DNA of 64,000 bases from Agromyces sp. ISL-38 (GTDB lineage Bacteria; Actinomycetota; Actinomycetes; Actinomycetales; Microbacteriaceae): NCBI RefSeq assembly GCF_018613935.1, contig NZ_JAGGPF010000001.1:372001-436000 (forward strand), written 5' to 3'. The notes under the pieces were generated by a model that did no database searches, had not been told where the DNA came from, and saw nothing but the letters and a program-made list of their open reading frames with translations. Of this stretch, positions 1 to 7,498 are shown piece by piece. A program made the position numbers and the translations under genes. Position 1 is the first letter of the stretch. Each line of letters begins with the position of its first letter.

Positions 1-972
1 CTCGACCTCTCCGCCTACGGCCTCGACGAGCTCGAAGACCAGTACACCGCCTCGACCTGGGGTTCCGTCAACATCGACGGCAAGCTCTACGGCCTCCCAC
101 AGGACTCGGGTCCCATGGCGCTGTTCTACAACGCCACGGTGTTCGACCAGTTCGGCATCGCCGTGCCGACGACGTGGGACGAGTACATCGCCGCCGGTGA
201 GCAGCTGCACGCTGCAGACCCGACGAAGTACATCACCTCCGACACGGGCGACTCCGGCTTCGCGACCAGCATGATCTGGCAGGCCGGCGGCCACCCGTTC
301 GACGTCGACGGCGCTGACATCACTGTCGACCTCGCCGACGAAGGCAGCGCCAAGTGGGCCGACACGTGGAACCAGCTGCTCGAGAAGGACCTGCTCTCCG
401 ACATCCCGGGCTGGAGCGACGAGTGGTTCAAGGGTCTCGGTGACGGCACGATCGCAAGCCTCGTGGTCGGTGCGTGGATGCCGGGCGTGCTCGAGTCGAG
501 CGTTCCCGACGCCGCCGGCGACTGGCGAGTCGCGCCGATCCCGACGTACGACGGCGAGCCCGTGTCCGCCGAGAACGGCGGCGGCGGCCAAGCCGTGCTG
601 AAGCAGAGCAAGAACCCGGCGCTCGCCGCGGCCTTCCTCGAGTGGCTCAACAGCGACCCCGAGTCGATCAAGATCTTCGGCGAGAGCGGCGGGTTCCCGT
701 CGACGGTCGCCGAGCTCGAATCGGAGGACTTCGTGAATCAGGAGTCGGAGTACTTCGGTGGCCAGAAGATCAACGAGGTGCTGACACAGGCGGCAAGCGA
801 CGTTCTGCCCGGTTGGTCGTACCTGCCCTACCAGGTGTACGCCAACAGCATCTTCGGCGACACCGTGGGCCAGGCCTACGCGAACAAGTCCGACCTCAAT
901 GCCGGACTCGCCACCTGGCAGAAGCAGCTCGTCGACTACGGCAACGAGCAGGGCTTCGACGTCAAGGGCTGA
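1..972 (+). CDS. Sugar ABC transporter substrate-binding protein, 5' truncated
   Basis: The frame is open from the first base and ends at TGA 970-972, so only the C-terminal 323 residues are present. The sequence (LYGLPQDSGPMALFYNATVF, then TTWDEYIAAGEQLHAAD, ending YGNEQGFDVKG) is typical of family 1 extracellular solute-binding proteins that deliver oligosaccharides to ABC importers. The signal peptide and lipobox would lie upstream of the window. A strong hairpin follows the stop, so the transcript probably ends here rather than running into the GH35 gene. The substrate cannot be read from the sequence; the GH35 and GH5 neighbours suggest a plant-derived beta-linked sugar (inference). Confidence 0.88.
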   Translation, partial: LDLSAYGLDELEDQYTASTWGSVNIDGKLYGLPQDSGPMALFYNATVFDQFGIAVPTTWDEYIAAGEQLHAADPTKYITSDTGDSGFATSMIWQAGGHPFDVDGADITVDLADEGSAKWADTWNQLLEKDLLSDIPGWSDEWFKGLGDGTIASLVVGAWMPGVLESSVPDAAGDWRVAPIPTYDGEPVSAENGGGGQAVLKQSKNPALAAAFLEWLNSDPESIKIFGESGGFPSTVAELESEDFVNQESEYFGGQKINEVLTQAASDVLPGWSYLPYQVYANSIFGDTVGQAYANKSDLNAGLATWQKQLVDYGNEQGFDVKG

Positions 973-1038
973 TCATCGCAGCCGATCGGAGCCGTTGACC
1001 GGCGCCGTTCATCGCCGCGGCTGATCGCCGCAGTCCGA

Positions 1039-1070
1039 CGTGTGCGGGCCGGGAAACCGGCCCGCACACG
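1039..1070 (+). terminator. Hairpin terminator after sugar-binding protein
   Basis: Perfect 14-bp stem (1039-1052 with 1057-1070) closed by a GAAA tetraloop. No long T tract follows, as is common in high-GC actinobacteria. It lies over any GTG start near 1040, which supports placing the next gene start at ATG 1103. Confidence 0.8.
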
Positions 1071-1102
1071 TTCGCCCACCACACGGAAGGCAACATAGCC
1101 TC

Positions 1103-2887
1103 ATGCCAGAGTTCTCAATCGGAGCGGACGACTTCCTGCTCGACGGGAAACCGCACCGGATCATCTCCGGAGCGATGCACTACTTCCGCGTGCACCCCGA
1201 CCAGTGGGCCGATCGCATCCGCAAGGCCCGGCTCATGGGACTCAACACGATCGAGACGTACGTCGCCTGGAACGCCCATGCACCGCGTCGGGGCGAGTTC
1301 ATCACCGACGGCGGGCTCGACCTGGGTCGCTACCTCTCGCTCATAGCGGCCGAGGGAATGCACGCGATCGTGCGACCCGGCCCCTACATCTGCGCCGAGT
1401 GGGACAACGGCGGCCTGCCGGCCTGGCTGCTGCGCGATGCCGCAGTTCGCCCGCGCAGCTCGGAGCCCACCTACCTCGACGCCGTCACGGAGTACCTCCG
1501 TCAGGTCTACGAGATCGTGGCGCCGCTGCAGGTGCAGCACGGCGGACCGGTCGTGCTCGTGCAGATCGAGAACGAATACGGCGCCTACGGCGACGACAAG
1601 GACTACCTCACCGCACTCGTGCGGGTGACCCGCGAGTCGGGCATCACCCTGCCGTTGACGACGATCGACCAGCCGGTGCCCGAGATGCTCGAAGCCGGAA
1701 GGCTTCCCGGCTTGCACATGACCGTTTCGTTCGGCTCGCGTTCCGTCGAGCGGATGGCGACGCTCCGCGAGTTCCAGCCGACAGGCCCGCTCATGTGCAT
1801 GGAGTTCTGGGACGGCTGGTTCGACAGCTGGGGCACCCACCACCACACCACGTCGGCCGAGCAGTCGGCATCCGACCTCGACGCGCTCCTCGTTGTCGGC
1901 GGCTCGGTCAATCTCTACATGTTCCACGGCGGCACGAACTTCGGCCTCACGAATGGCGCCAACCACAAGGGCCGCTACGTGCCGATCACGACGTCGTACG
2001 ACTACGACGCCCCGCTCGACGAGGCTGGTCGCCCGACCGAGAAGTACTTCGCCTTCCGCGACGTGATCGCGAAGTACGCGCCCGTACCCGAGGAGGAGCC
2101 TGCGGCATCCGCTCCCGCCCCGGCCTTCGACGTGCCGCTCGAGCTCACCGCCTCGCTGCTCGCGGTCGACGCGCAGCTCGGCGAGCGGCGGGAGCACGAC
2201 GAGCTGCCGACCTTCGACGAGCTCCACCACGACCGCGGGCTCGCGCTGTTCCGCACCCGCCTCGAGGGCGACGGCGGGGCCGGCATCCTGAGCTTCGGCG
2301 AGGTGCGCGATCGCGCATGGCTGTTCCTCGACGGCGTGCCGGTCGGCGTGCTCTCACGCGATGCGCACGAGCGAGTGCTCGCGCTCCCGGCCACCCGGGG
2401 TGAGCTGACCGTGCTCGTCGAAGACCAGGGCCGGGTCGACTACGGCACGCGGATCGGCGAGGAGAAGGGGCTCATCGGCGGCGCATCACTCGACGGTGTT
2501 CCGATCACCGGTTGGAGCGTGACCCCGCTCGATCTCGAACGCGTGCCGGGACTCGCGACCCCGTCGTCCGTCGGTGGCTTCCTTCCTGCCGCGGCGGTCG
2601 CACCTGCCGCGCCCGTCGCAGGTCCCGTCATCGCGCGCGCGAGCTTCACCCTCGACGAGGCGGCCGACCTCTTCCTCGACACGAGCGCATGGGGCAAGGG
2701 ATTCGCGTGGATCAACGGCTTCGCGCTCGGCCGCTACTGGCGCCGCGGGCCGCAGCAGACGCTGTACGTGCCGAGCCCCGCGACGCGCGACGGCGTGAAC
2801 GAGCTCGTCGTGCTCGAGCTCGACGTGTTCACCGGCGCGAGCGCGAGCTTCGTCGACCGACCGAGCCTCGGCCACACCGAGGTGTAG
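1103..2887 (+). CDS. GH35 beta-galactosidase
   Basis: 594 residues. The start is ATG 1103, preceded by a GGAAGG ribosome site at 1085-1090; longer in-frame starts fall inside the upstream terminator hairpin. GH35 hallmarks are visible: SGAMHYFRVHPDQW near the N-terminus, RPGPYICAEWDNGGLP at about residues 91-106, LVQIENEYG with the likely acid/base Glu158, and MCMEFWDGWFDSWG with the likely nucleophile Glu234. C-terminal beta domains follow (FARGGxx-type jelly-roll region ending near DVFTGASASF). No signal peptide, so the enzyme should be cytoplasmic and act on imported beta-galactosides. Probably functions with the adjacent sugar ABC importer. Confidence 0.93.
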   Translation: MPEFSIGADDFLLDGKPHRIISGAMHYFRVHPDQWADRIRKARLMGLNTIETYVAWNAHAPRRGEFITDGGLDLGRYLSLIAAEGMHAIVRPGPYICAEWDNGGLPAWLLRDAAVRPRSSEPTYLDAVTEYLRQVYEIVAPLQVQHGGPVVLVQIENEYGAYGDDKDYLTALVRVTRESGITLPLTTIDQPVPEMLEAGRLPGLHMTVSFGSRSVERMATLREFQPTGPLMCMEFWDGWFDSWGTHHHTTSAEQSASDLDALLVVGGSVNLYMFHGGTNFGLTNGANHKGRYVPITTSYDYDAPLDEAGRPTEKYFAFRDVIAKYAPVPEEEPAASAPAPAFDVPLELTASLLAVDAQLGERREHDELPTFDELHHDRGLALFRTRLEGDGGAGILSFGEVRDRAWLFLDGVPVGVLSRDAHERVLALPATRGELTVLVEDQGRVDYGTRIGEEKGLIGGASLDGVPITGWSVTPLDLERVPGLATPSSVGGFLPAAAVAPAAPVAGPVIARASFTLDEAADLFLDTSAWGKGFAWINGFALGRYWRRGPQQTLYVPSPATRDGVNELVVLELDVFTGASASFVDRPSLGHTEV

Positions 2888-2913
2888 CGCGGCAACAGCG
2901 CGGTGGCTCGCCG

Positions 2914-3771
2914 TCAGGCGAGCAGCGCGTCGAGGCTCGGATGCAGGTGCCGGGTCACGAGTACGGATGCAGCGTGCCGGGCTCCCGCCCGCAAGGCGTC
3001 GGGCAGCTCGGCGCCATCGAGCGTCGCATCGAGCACGCCGGCCATGAACGCGTCGCCGGCGCCGTTGGTATCGCGCACGTCGACGGGCTCCGCCGCGACC
3101 TGGTGGAGCGTCATCCGCTCGTCGACCGCGATCGCTCCGCTCTCGCCGAGGGTGCATACGACGAGTCGGGCCCCGCTGCGGATGCAGCGCTCCATGAACG
3201 GCTGCGGGTCGCCGATGCGGTCGGCGTTCATGAAGATCGCGTCGGCGGCTTCGATGAACGGGCGATGGAAGTCGGCTTCGCCGTCGTAGTCGTGGATGTC
3301 GGTCCAGATCGGGCGACCGGTCGCGCGCGCTGCGGGGATGAGCCGGCGAGAGCGTTCGCCGAGATCGAGCACGATGGCCGAGGCATCCGTCATCGCGGAC
3401 CCGACCGCCGGGCCGGGGCCCTCGGCCGGATCGCCGGGAGTCGACAGGTACAGCGACACGCGCTCGCCCGCCGGGGTCATCAGGTTGAGATGCCGTTCGG
3501 TTGCGGGGCTGTCTTCGGCGAGCAGCTCAACGCCGGCGGCCTCGAGCAAGCCGCGGAGCCGTGCACCGTCGGGGTCGCGGCCCAGCAGCAGGTGCAGCGT
3601 GACGCGGCGGCCGAGGCCGACGAGCCCGAGCGCCTTGCCAACCGAGGTGCCGCCGACGGTCTCGTAGTCGTCGAGGGCGAACTGCATGTGCGGCACCGGC
3701 TCGGGCAGTCGGTCGAGGTAGACGATGCGATTCCAGGCGGCGGGCCCGGCGATGAAGACGTGCTCGGTCAC
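2914..3771 (-). CDS. PfkB-family carbohydrate kinase
   Basis: 285 residues from a GTG start at 3771, chosen because AGGAG lies about 8 nt upstream (3780-3784 complement); a longer in-frame ATG at 3816 lacks such a site. Ribokinase/PfkB features: N-terminal glycine pair in ETVGGTSVGKALGLVGLG and the C-terminal signature DVRDTNGAGDAFMAGVL, with the catalytic Asp in GAGD. It would phosphorylate a sugar or nucleoside with ATP in the cytoplasm; the substrate is not evident. Convergent with the GH35 gene (27-nt gap) and divergent from the GH5 cellulase, with a promoter and a LacI-type palindrome between. Confidence 0.87.
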   Translation of the reverse strand: MTEHVFIAGPAAWNRIVYLDRLPEPVPHMQFALDDYETVGGTSVGKALGLVGLGRRVTLHLLLGRDPDGARLRGLLEAAGVELLAEDSPATERHLNLMTPAGERVSLYLSTPGDPAEGPGPAVGSAMTDASAIVLDLGERSRRLIPAARATGRPIWTDIHDYDGEADFHRPFIEAADAIFMNADRIGDPQPFMERCIRSGARLVVCTLGESGAIAVDERMTLHQVAAEPVDVRDTNGAGDAFMAGVLDATLDGAELPDALRAGARHAASVLVTRHLHPSLDALLA

Positions 3772-3852
3772 CGGTTGCGCTCCTAGGTGCGTGGCGTTCG
3801 GATGGTGCCGCTCCATCCTGCCGCAGCCCACCGTCACCAGGGTTTTGTTATC

Positions 3853-3862
3853 GAAGCGCTTC
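3853..3862. promoter_or_regulatory. Candidate LacI-family operator GAAGCGCTTC
   Basis: Perfect 10-bp palindrome with a central CG, the form recognised by LacI-family sugar regulators such as CebR/BglR types. It sits just downstream of the -10 box of the putative kinase promoter, so a bound repressor would block transcription of the PfkB gene. The cognate regulator is not adjacent; the orphan LacI gene at 32716 or one outside the window are candidates. Confidence 0.5.
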
Positions 3863-3865
3863 ACC

Positions 3866-3894
3866 GACTTAAGATCGTATGAATACCCGGTCAA
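3866..3894 (-). promoter_or_regulatory. Putative promoter of the PfkB kinase gene
   Basis: On the minus strand TTGACC (3889-3894) and TAAGTC (3866-3871) are separated by 17 bp. The -35 is a good match; the -10 is weak. It points towards the GTG start at 3771. Confidence 0.4.
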
Positions 3895-4060
3895 CGCCAG
3901 AATGAGCGCGCGATCATCCCGGAAATGCCCGATTCTCGTGCGTCAGAGGTCCAATCTTTGGTTGACATATGCGTGCGAATATTGCCACTCTCTCTAGGGA
4001 GCGCGCCACCTGCTGCACCGACGCAGCCAGTCCCTGGCGCGATGGAAGGAATGACGTCCG

Positions 4061-5773
4061 TTGATACGCAGAACTTCGAAACTGCTCGTCGCAGCCTCAC
4101 TCGCACTTGCCATGGTGGCCCTGCCGACCACAGCGCAGGCCCAGGAAGATGCCGACACCGCCCAGTTGTCCGCTCAGGAGCTCGTCGCGGCGATGCAGCC
4201 GGGCTGGAACCTCGGCAACACCCTCGACGCCATGTGCTGCGGCGAGGGCGATGACGAGACCGCGTGGGGCAACCCGCGCGTCGACAACACCTTTTTCCAG
4301 GACATCAAGGCCGAAGGCTTCAACTCGGTCCGCATCCCAGTCAGCTGGGGCAACCACACCGGCCCGGCGCCCGACTACATCGTCGAGCCCGAGACCATGG
4401 ATCGCGTGCAAGAGGTCGTCGATATGGCGCTCGACGCGAACCTCTACGTCATGATCAACACGCACCATGACTCATGGCAGTGGATCACGAACTTGGCCAA
4501 GCCAGAGAAGCACGACGAGGTCATGGCCCAGTACACCGCAACCTGGACCCAGATCGCGGACACCTTCAAGGACTACCCGCAGGAGCTGGTGTTCGAGCCG
4601 GTCAACGAGGTGGGCTTCGATGGCACCTGGTCCGGCGGGTCGGAAGCTGACCACCTGCTCATGGCCGAGCTGAACAGCTCATTCCACGAGATCGTGCGCC
4701 CCTCCGGCGGCAACAACGCCGACCGCCTGCTGGTTCTGCCGACACTCCATACCGGGGCCGACCAGGGCGACATGGACGCGCTCGCCGCCGAGATCGTGGC
4801 ACTCGACGACCCGATGCTGGCGGCCACCACCCACAACTACAGCTTCTGGCCCTTCAGCGTCAATGTCGCCGGGTACACGACGTACAACGAAGAGGTCCAG
4901 GACCTGCTGGTGGAGAACTTCCAGAGCCAGGTCGACACCTTCGTCTCCAAGGGCGTCCCGGTCATCATCGGGGAGTACGGCCTGCTCGACAACTCCGAGA
5001 ACAAGGTCGAGCGTGGCGAATCTCTGAAGTTCTTCGAGCACTTCGGCTACCTCGCCCGCACCACGGGCATCACGACAATGTGGTGGGACAACGGCACGCA
5101 CTTCGACCGCTACAAGCGCGTGTGGCGCGACCAAGAGCAGTTCGACTACATCTCCACTGCCTGGACCACGCGCTCAGCCACCGCCTCGTCCGACCTCGTG
5201 TTCGTCGACGCCTCGGACAAGGTCACGGACAAGTCGGTCACGCTGAACCTGAATGACCTCGAGTTCAAGGACCTCCGCTTCGGGAACAGCACGCTGAAGC
5301 CCGGGCCGGACTACACGCTCGAGGGCACCACGCTGACACTCAAGGCCAAGCTGCTGAAGCGCATCCTCGGCGACCGCGAGGTCGGCACCACCGCGCAGCT
5401 GAAGGTCCGCTTCTCCGACGGCATGCCGTGGAAGCTCAACGTGATCAGCTCAGAGGACCCGGTCATCGAAGGCGCCACCGGCGCCACCGATTCGCTGCTG
5501 ATCCCGGCGGCGTTCAACGGCGACCGGCTGGCCACGATGGAGTCCGTCTACGCTGACGGCACCGGGGCCGGGTACCACAACTGGACGATCTTCCCGGAGT
5601 TCTGGGACGATTTCAAGCCGGACTACGAGGGCGGGACCATCGAACTGACGAAGCGGTACCTGAACAGCATCACGGACGGCTCGCCGGTGTCCCTGACGTT
5701 CCACTTCTGGAGCGGCAAGACCCTCGAGTTCACGGTGACCCGCGACGGCACGGCCGTCACCGGCGTCGCCTGA
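4061..5773 (+). CDS. Secreted GH5 endoglucanase with X2-type module
   Basis: 570 residues. The start is TTG 4061, preceded by GGAAGGA at 4044-4050; the nearby ATG 4051 is out of frame. A Sec signal peptide (MIRRTSKLLVAASLALAMVA..., cleavage near AQA-QED, about residue 28) is followed by a GH5 barrel: QPGWNLGNTLDA, RIPVSWGNH, INTHHDSW, EPVNEVG with acid/base Glu183, and IIGEYGLL with nucleophile Glu305. From about residue 378 comes an X2-like Ig module (DLVFVDASDKVTDKSVTLNL...) and a further C-terminal beta region. It should hydrolyse beta-1,4-glucan outside the cell. A TTGACA at 3962-3967 may be a -35 box, but no convincing -10 was found. Strong hairpin after the stop. Confidence 0.92.
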   Translation: MIRRTSKLLVAASLALAMVALPTTAQAQEDADTAQLSAQELVAAMQPGWNLGNTLDAMCCGEGDDETAWGNPRVDNTFFQDIKAEGFNSVRIPVSWGNHTGPAPDYIVEPETMDRVQEVVDMALDANLYVMINTHHDSWQWITNLAKPEKHDEVMAQYTATWTQIADTFKDYPQELVFEPVNEVGFDGTWSGGSEADHLLMAELNSSFHEIVRPSGGNNADRLLVLPTLHTGADQGDMDALAAEIVALDDPMLAATTHNYSFWPFSVNVAGYTTYNEEVQDLLVENFQSQVDTFVSKGVPVIIGEYGLLDNSENKVERGESLKFFEHFGYLARTTGITTMWWDNGTHFDRYKRVWRDQEQFDYISTAWTTRSATASSDLVFVDASDKVTDKSVTLNLNDLEFKDLRFGNSTLKPGPDYTLEGTTLTLKAKLLKRILGDREVGTTAQLKVRFSDGMPWKLNVISSEDPVIEGATGATDSLLIPAAFNGDRLATMESVYADGTGAGYHNWTIFPEFWDDFKPDYEGGTIELTKRYLNSITDGSPVSLTFHFWSGKTLEFTVTRDGTAVTGVA

Positions 5774-5786
5774 CACACGAAAAACT

Positions 5787-5819
5787 CTTGGGGCGGTGCG
5801 AGCAACGCACCGCCCCAAG
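5787..5819. terminator. Bidirectional terminator between GH5 and SRPBCC genes
   Basis: Perfect 14-bp stem (5787-5800 with 5806-5819) and a 5-nt loop. On the minus strand the stem is followed by AGTTTTTCG, giving a classical intrinsic terminator for the SRPBCC/ArsR operon, while on the plus strand it closes the cellulase transcript. Confidence 0.85.
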
Positions 5820-5871
5820 GGCATTTCCGGACCGTGCCACGCATGCTGTTGCAGTCCTCCGATGATCCACT

Positions 5872-6354
5872 TCAGGCGCGCGTGAGGTACGCCTCGATGC
5901 GGTCGAATGCGCCGACCCACGCTTCGGTCTGGAAGAAGTCGCGGATCTCGGGCGTCGGGAACCCCGTCTGCTCGACGGTCACGAGGGTGCCGCCGTCGAG
6001 CGCCTCGAAGGTGACCTCGACCCTGGTCGACATGGTGGCGCCGCTCGGGTCGCTGCCGCTCGACTCGGTGACGAGTCGGTGCGGGCGGTCGATCTCGAGG
6101 AAGGTCTGGGTCTCGCGGAACAGGGTGTCGCGGTCGGGCCCCCATACGGCGGTCTGCTTGCCGCCGACGCGCAGGTCGACCTCGATCTCGACGATGCTCG
6201 GCTCCACATCGAGGATCGGATACCAGATCTTCTGCTTCTCAGCGTCGGTGTAGGCGTCGAAGACCTCCTCGGGTGTGGCGGGCAGTTGCCGCGTCATCCG
6301 CAGGCCGATGGTCTCGTCGGTCTGCGTCGACTGACCGGACTCGGTCTCGCTCAT
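5872..6354 (-). CDS. SRPBCC (AHSA1-type) domain protein
   Basis: 160 residues. Its ATG at 6354 overlaps the TGA of the upstream regulator (ATGA), indicating translational coupling. The sequence fits the START/AHSA1 fold: IGLRMTRQLPATPEEVFDAYTDAEKQKIWYP at the N-terminal strand-helix, central VGGKQTAVW, then EVTFEALDGGTLVTVEQTGFPTPEIRD and a final helix WVGAFDRIEAYL. Such proteins bind hydrophobic ligands, and pairs with an ArsR-type regulator are very common in actinobacteria. Ligand and enzymatic role are unknown. Confidence 0.85.
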   Translation of the reverse strand: MSETESGQSTQTDETIGLRMTRQLPATPEEVFDAYTDAEKQKIWYPILDVEPSIVEIEVDLRVGGKQTAVWGPDRDTLFRETQTFLEIDRPHRLVTESSGSDPSGATMSTRVEVTFEALDGGTLVTVEQTGFPTPEIRDFFQTEAWVGAFDRIEAYLTRA

Positions 6355-6686
6355 GATTCCATTCCTTTCCTGAGGGTGAAGTAGGCCTCGAGACCGTCGA
6401 GTCGACGCTCCCAGAGCCGCTGGTAGAAGGTGATCCATGCCATGGCGTCGTCCAAACGCTCGGTGCCGAGCTGGACCTGCCGAACCCGGCCGACCTTCTC
6501 GGTGGTGACGAGGCCCGCGGCCTCGAGCACGTCGACGTGCTTCCGGATGCCGGTGAGCGTCATGCCCGAGGGCTCGGCGAGCTCGGTGATCGTGGCAGGC
6601 CCGTCTCCGAGCCGGGTCAGGATGCCGCGGCGGGTCTCGTCGGCGAGGGCCGCGAACGCCCGATCCAATGTCTGTTGCTGAACCAT
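6351..6686 (-). CDS. ArsR-type winged-helix regulator
   Basis: 111 residues, starting at ATG 6686. The winged helix is plain: FAALADETRRGILTRLGDGPATITELAEPSGMTLTGIRKHVDVLEAAGLV. It contains no cysteine, so it is not a thiol metal sensor. It is the first gene of an operon with the SRPBCC gene. Its start codon lies inside a palindrome built from CTGAAC/GTTCAG half-sites, and the -10 box ends only 7 nt upstream, so the mRNA is probably leaderless and the gene autoregulated. This sub-family usually controls the coupled SRPBCC gene (established association); the signal is unknown. Confidence 0.87.
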   Translation of the reverse strand: MVQQQTLDRAFAALADETRRGILTRLGDGPATITELAEPSGMTLTGIRKHVDVLEAAGLVTTEKVGRVRQVQLGTERLDDAMAWITFYQRLWERRLDGLEAYFTLRKGMES

Positions 6687-6722
6687 GTGGTTCAGTATAT
6701 GACACTGAACCCGGAAGTTCAA
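6678..6722 (-). promoter_or_regulatory. Leaderless promoter with four-half-site operator
   Basis: On the minus strand TTGAAC (6717-6722) and TATACT (6694-6699) are 17 bp apart, and the expected transcription start coincides with ATG 6686. Half-sites CTGAAC/GTTCAG occur four times in alternating orientation: 6678-6683, 6690-6695, 6705-6710 and 6717-6722 (last one GTTCAA). The first pair forms the perfect palindrome CTGAACCATGTGGTTCAG over the start codon. This looks like the operator of the ArsR-type regulator. Confidence 0.7.
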
Positions 6723-6809
6723 TGATGCCCCGATGGTCGAGTTCCGACCCAACGTTTTCCGGCCGTCGCACGTCTCAGAGGGTAAGGGCACCTTCGGGAT
6801 GGAGACGAC

Positions 6810-7400
6810 ATGACGAGCATGACGAGCGATCACGGCCGACGTCGTGGCCTTGGCTTCGCGACCCTCGCGGTCCTCGCCGGGCTCCTGGCGAGCGGCTGCG
6901 CGCAGAATGCACCCGACGGCCCTGGAGCGAACGCGCCCGACCGCCCCGAGGCCCAGCTCCATGAGGCCATCGACTGCCAGTCGGAGCCGAGCTCCCTGCT
7001 GCCGAACGCGGAGGAGCCCACCGCCGACCCGTCGATTCCGGTGCCTGGCCGGGTACCCGAGGGGTTCGAGGCAACTGCTGCCGTTCGCTGTTCCGTCGAA
7101 TTCGGCGAGCCTGGTGAGGCCGGCGACGAGATGGAGGTCTTCTGGCTGGTCGAACGCTTCGAAGGCGACCTCGGGCCGCTGCTCGAAGCCCTCGCGGTGG
7201 CCGATGACGTGCCACCCGAGGGGCTCATGTGCACTGCCGACATGGAGATGGTGCCGCCGCTCTGGCTCGAGGCCCGATCCGGTGGGTTCGTGCCCGTGCA
7301 CTATCCGCGCGACGGCTGCGGCAAGACGAAGCCGGCGGTGCACGATGCGCTCGACGGCCTGCAGGTCACGATGGTCGAGCGGCTCCCGGTGGTTGAGTAG
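6810..7400 (+). CDS. Putative lipoprotein of unknown function
   Basis: 196 residues from ATG 6810 (GGAGACGAC just upstream; ATG 6819 is an alternative). An arginine-containing N-terminus and hydrophobic stretch lead to a lipobox LASGC with Cys30, predicting a lipid-anchored extracytoplasmic protein. The mature part is acidic and proline-rich, with cysteines near 58, 93, 145 and 172 that could form disulfides. I recognise no domain. The last codons (PVVE, stop) fall inside a dispersed GTGGTTGAGTAGC repeat that supplies the stop codon. Confidence 0.7.
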   Translation: MTSMTSDHGRRRGLGFATLAVLAGLLASGCAQNAPDGPGANAPDRPEAQLHEAIDCQSEPSSLLPNAEEPTADPSIPVPGRVPEGFEATAAVRCSVEFGEPGEAGDEMEVFWLVERFEGDLGPLLEALAVADDVPPEGLMCTADMEMVPPLWLEARSGGFVPVHYPRDGCGKTKPAVHDALDGLQVTMVERLPVVE

Positions 7401-7420
7401 CGCCGGGCGAAGCCCGACGC
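7387..7420 (+). repeat. Dispersed intergenic repeat, GGTGGTTGAGTAGCGCC type
   Basis: Related copies occur at 11283-11330 (degenerate) and 30020-30089. The right part (GCCGGGCGAAGCCCGAC) can fold into a small hairpin. This copy overlaps the end of the lipoprotein gene and provides its stop codon. From memory, similar elements are frequent in Microbacteriaceae intergenic regions. Confidence 0.55.
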
Positions 7421-7498
7421 GCATCGCACCGCAGCCCGCCACGAGCCGAGCACCCTCACCTCCGCCCCATCCGCCACGCGCGTGCATAGACTTCGCGA

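Noticed and set aside
2512-3786. Plus-strand open frame of 424 codons across the GH35 end and the PfkB gene
   Set aside because: It overlaps two well-supported genes on both strands and resembles no protein.
3962-3967. TTGACA upstream of the GH5 gene as a defined promoter
   Set aside because: No hexamer resembling a -10 lies 16-19 bp downstream, so only a possible -35 can be claimed.
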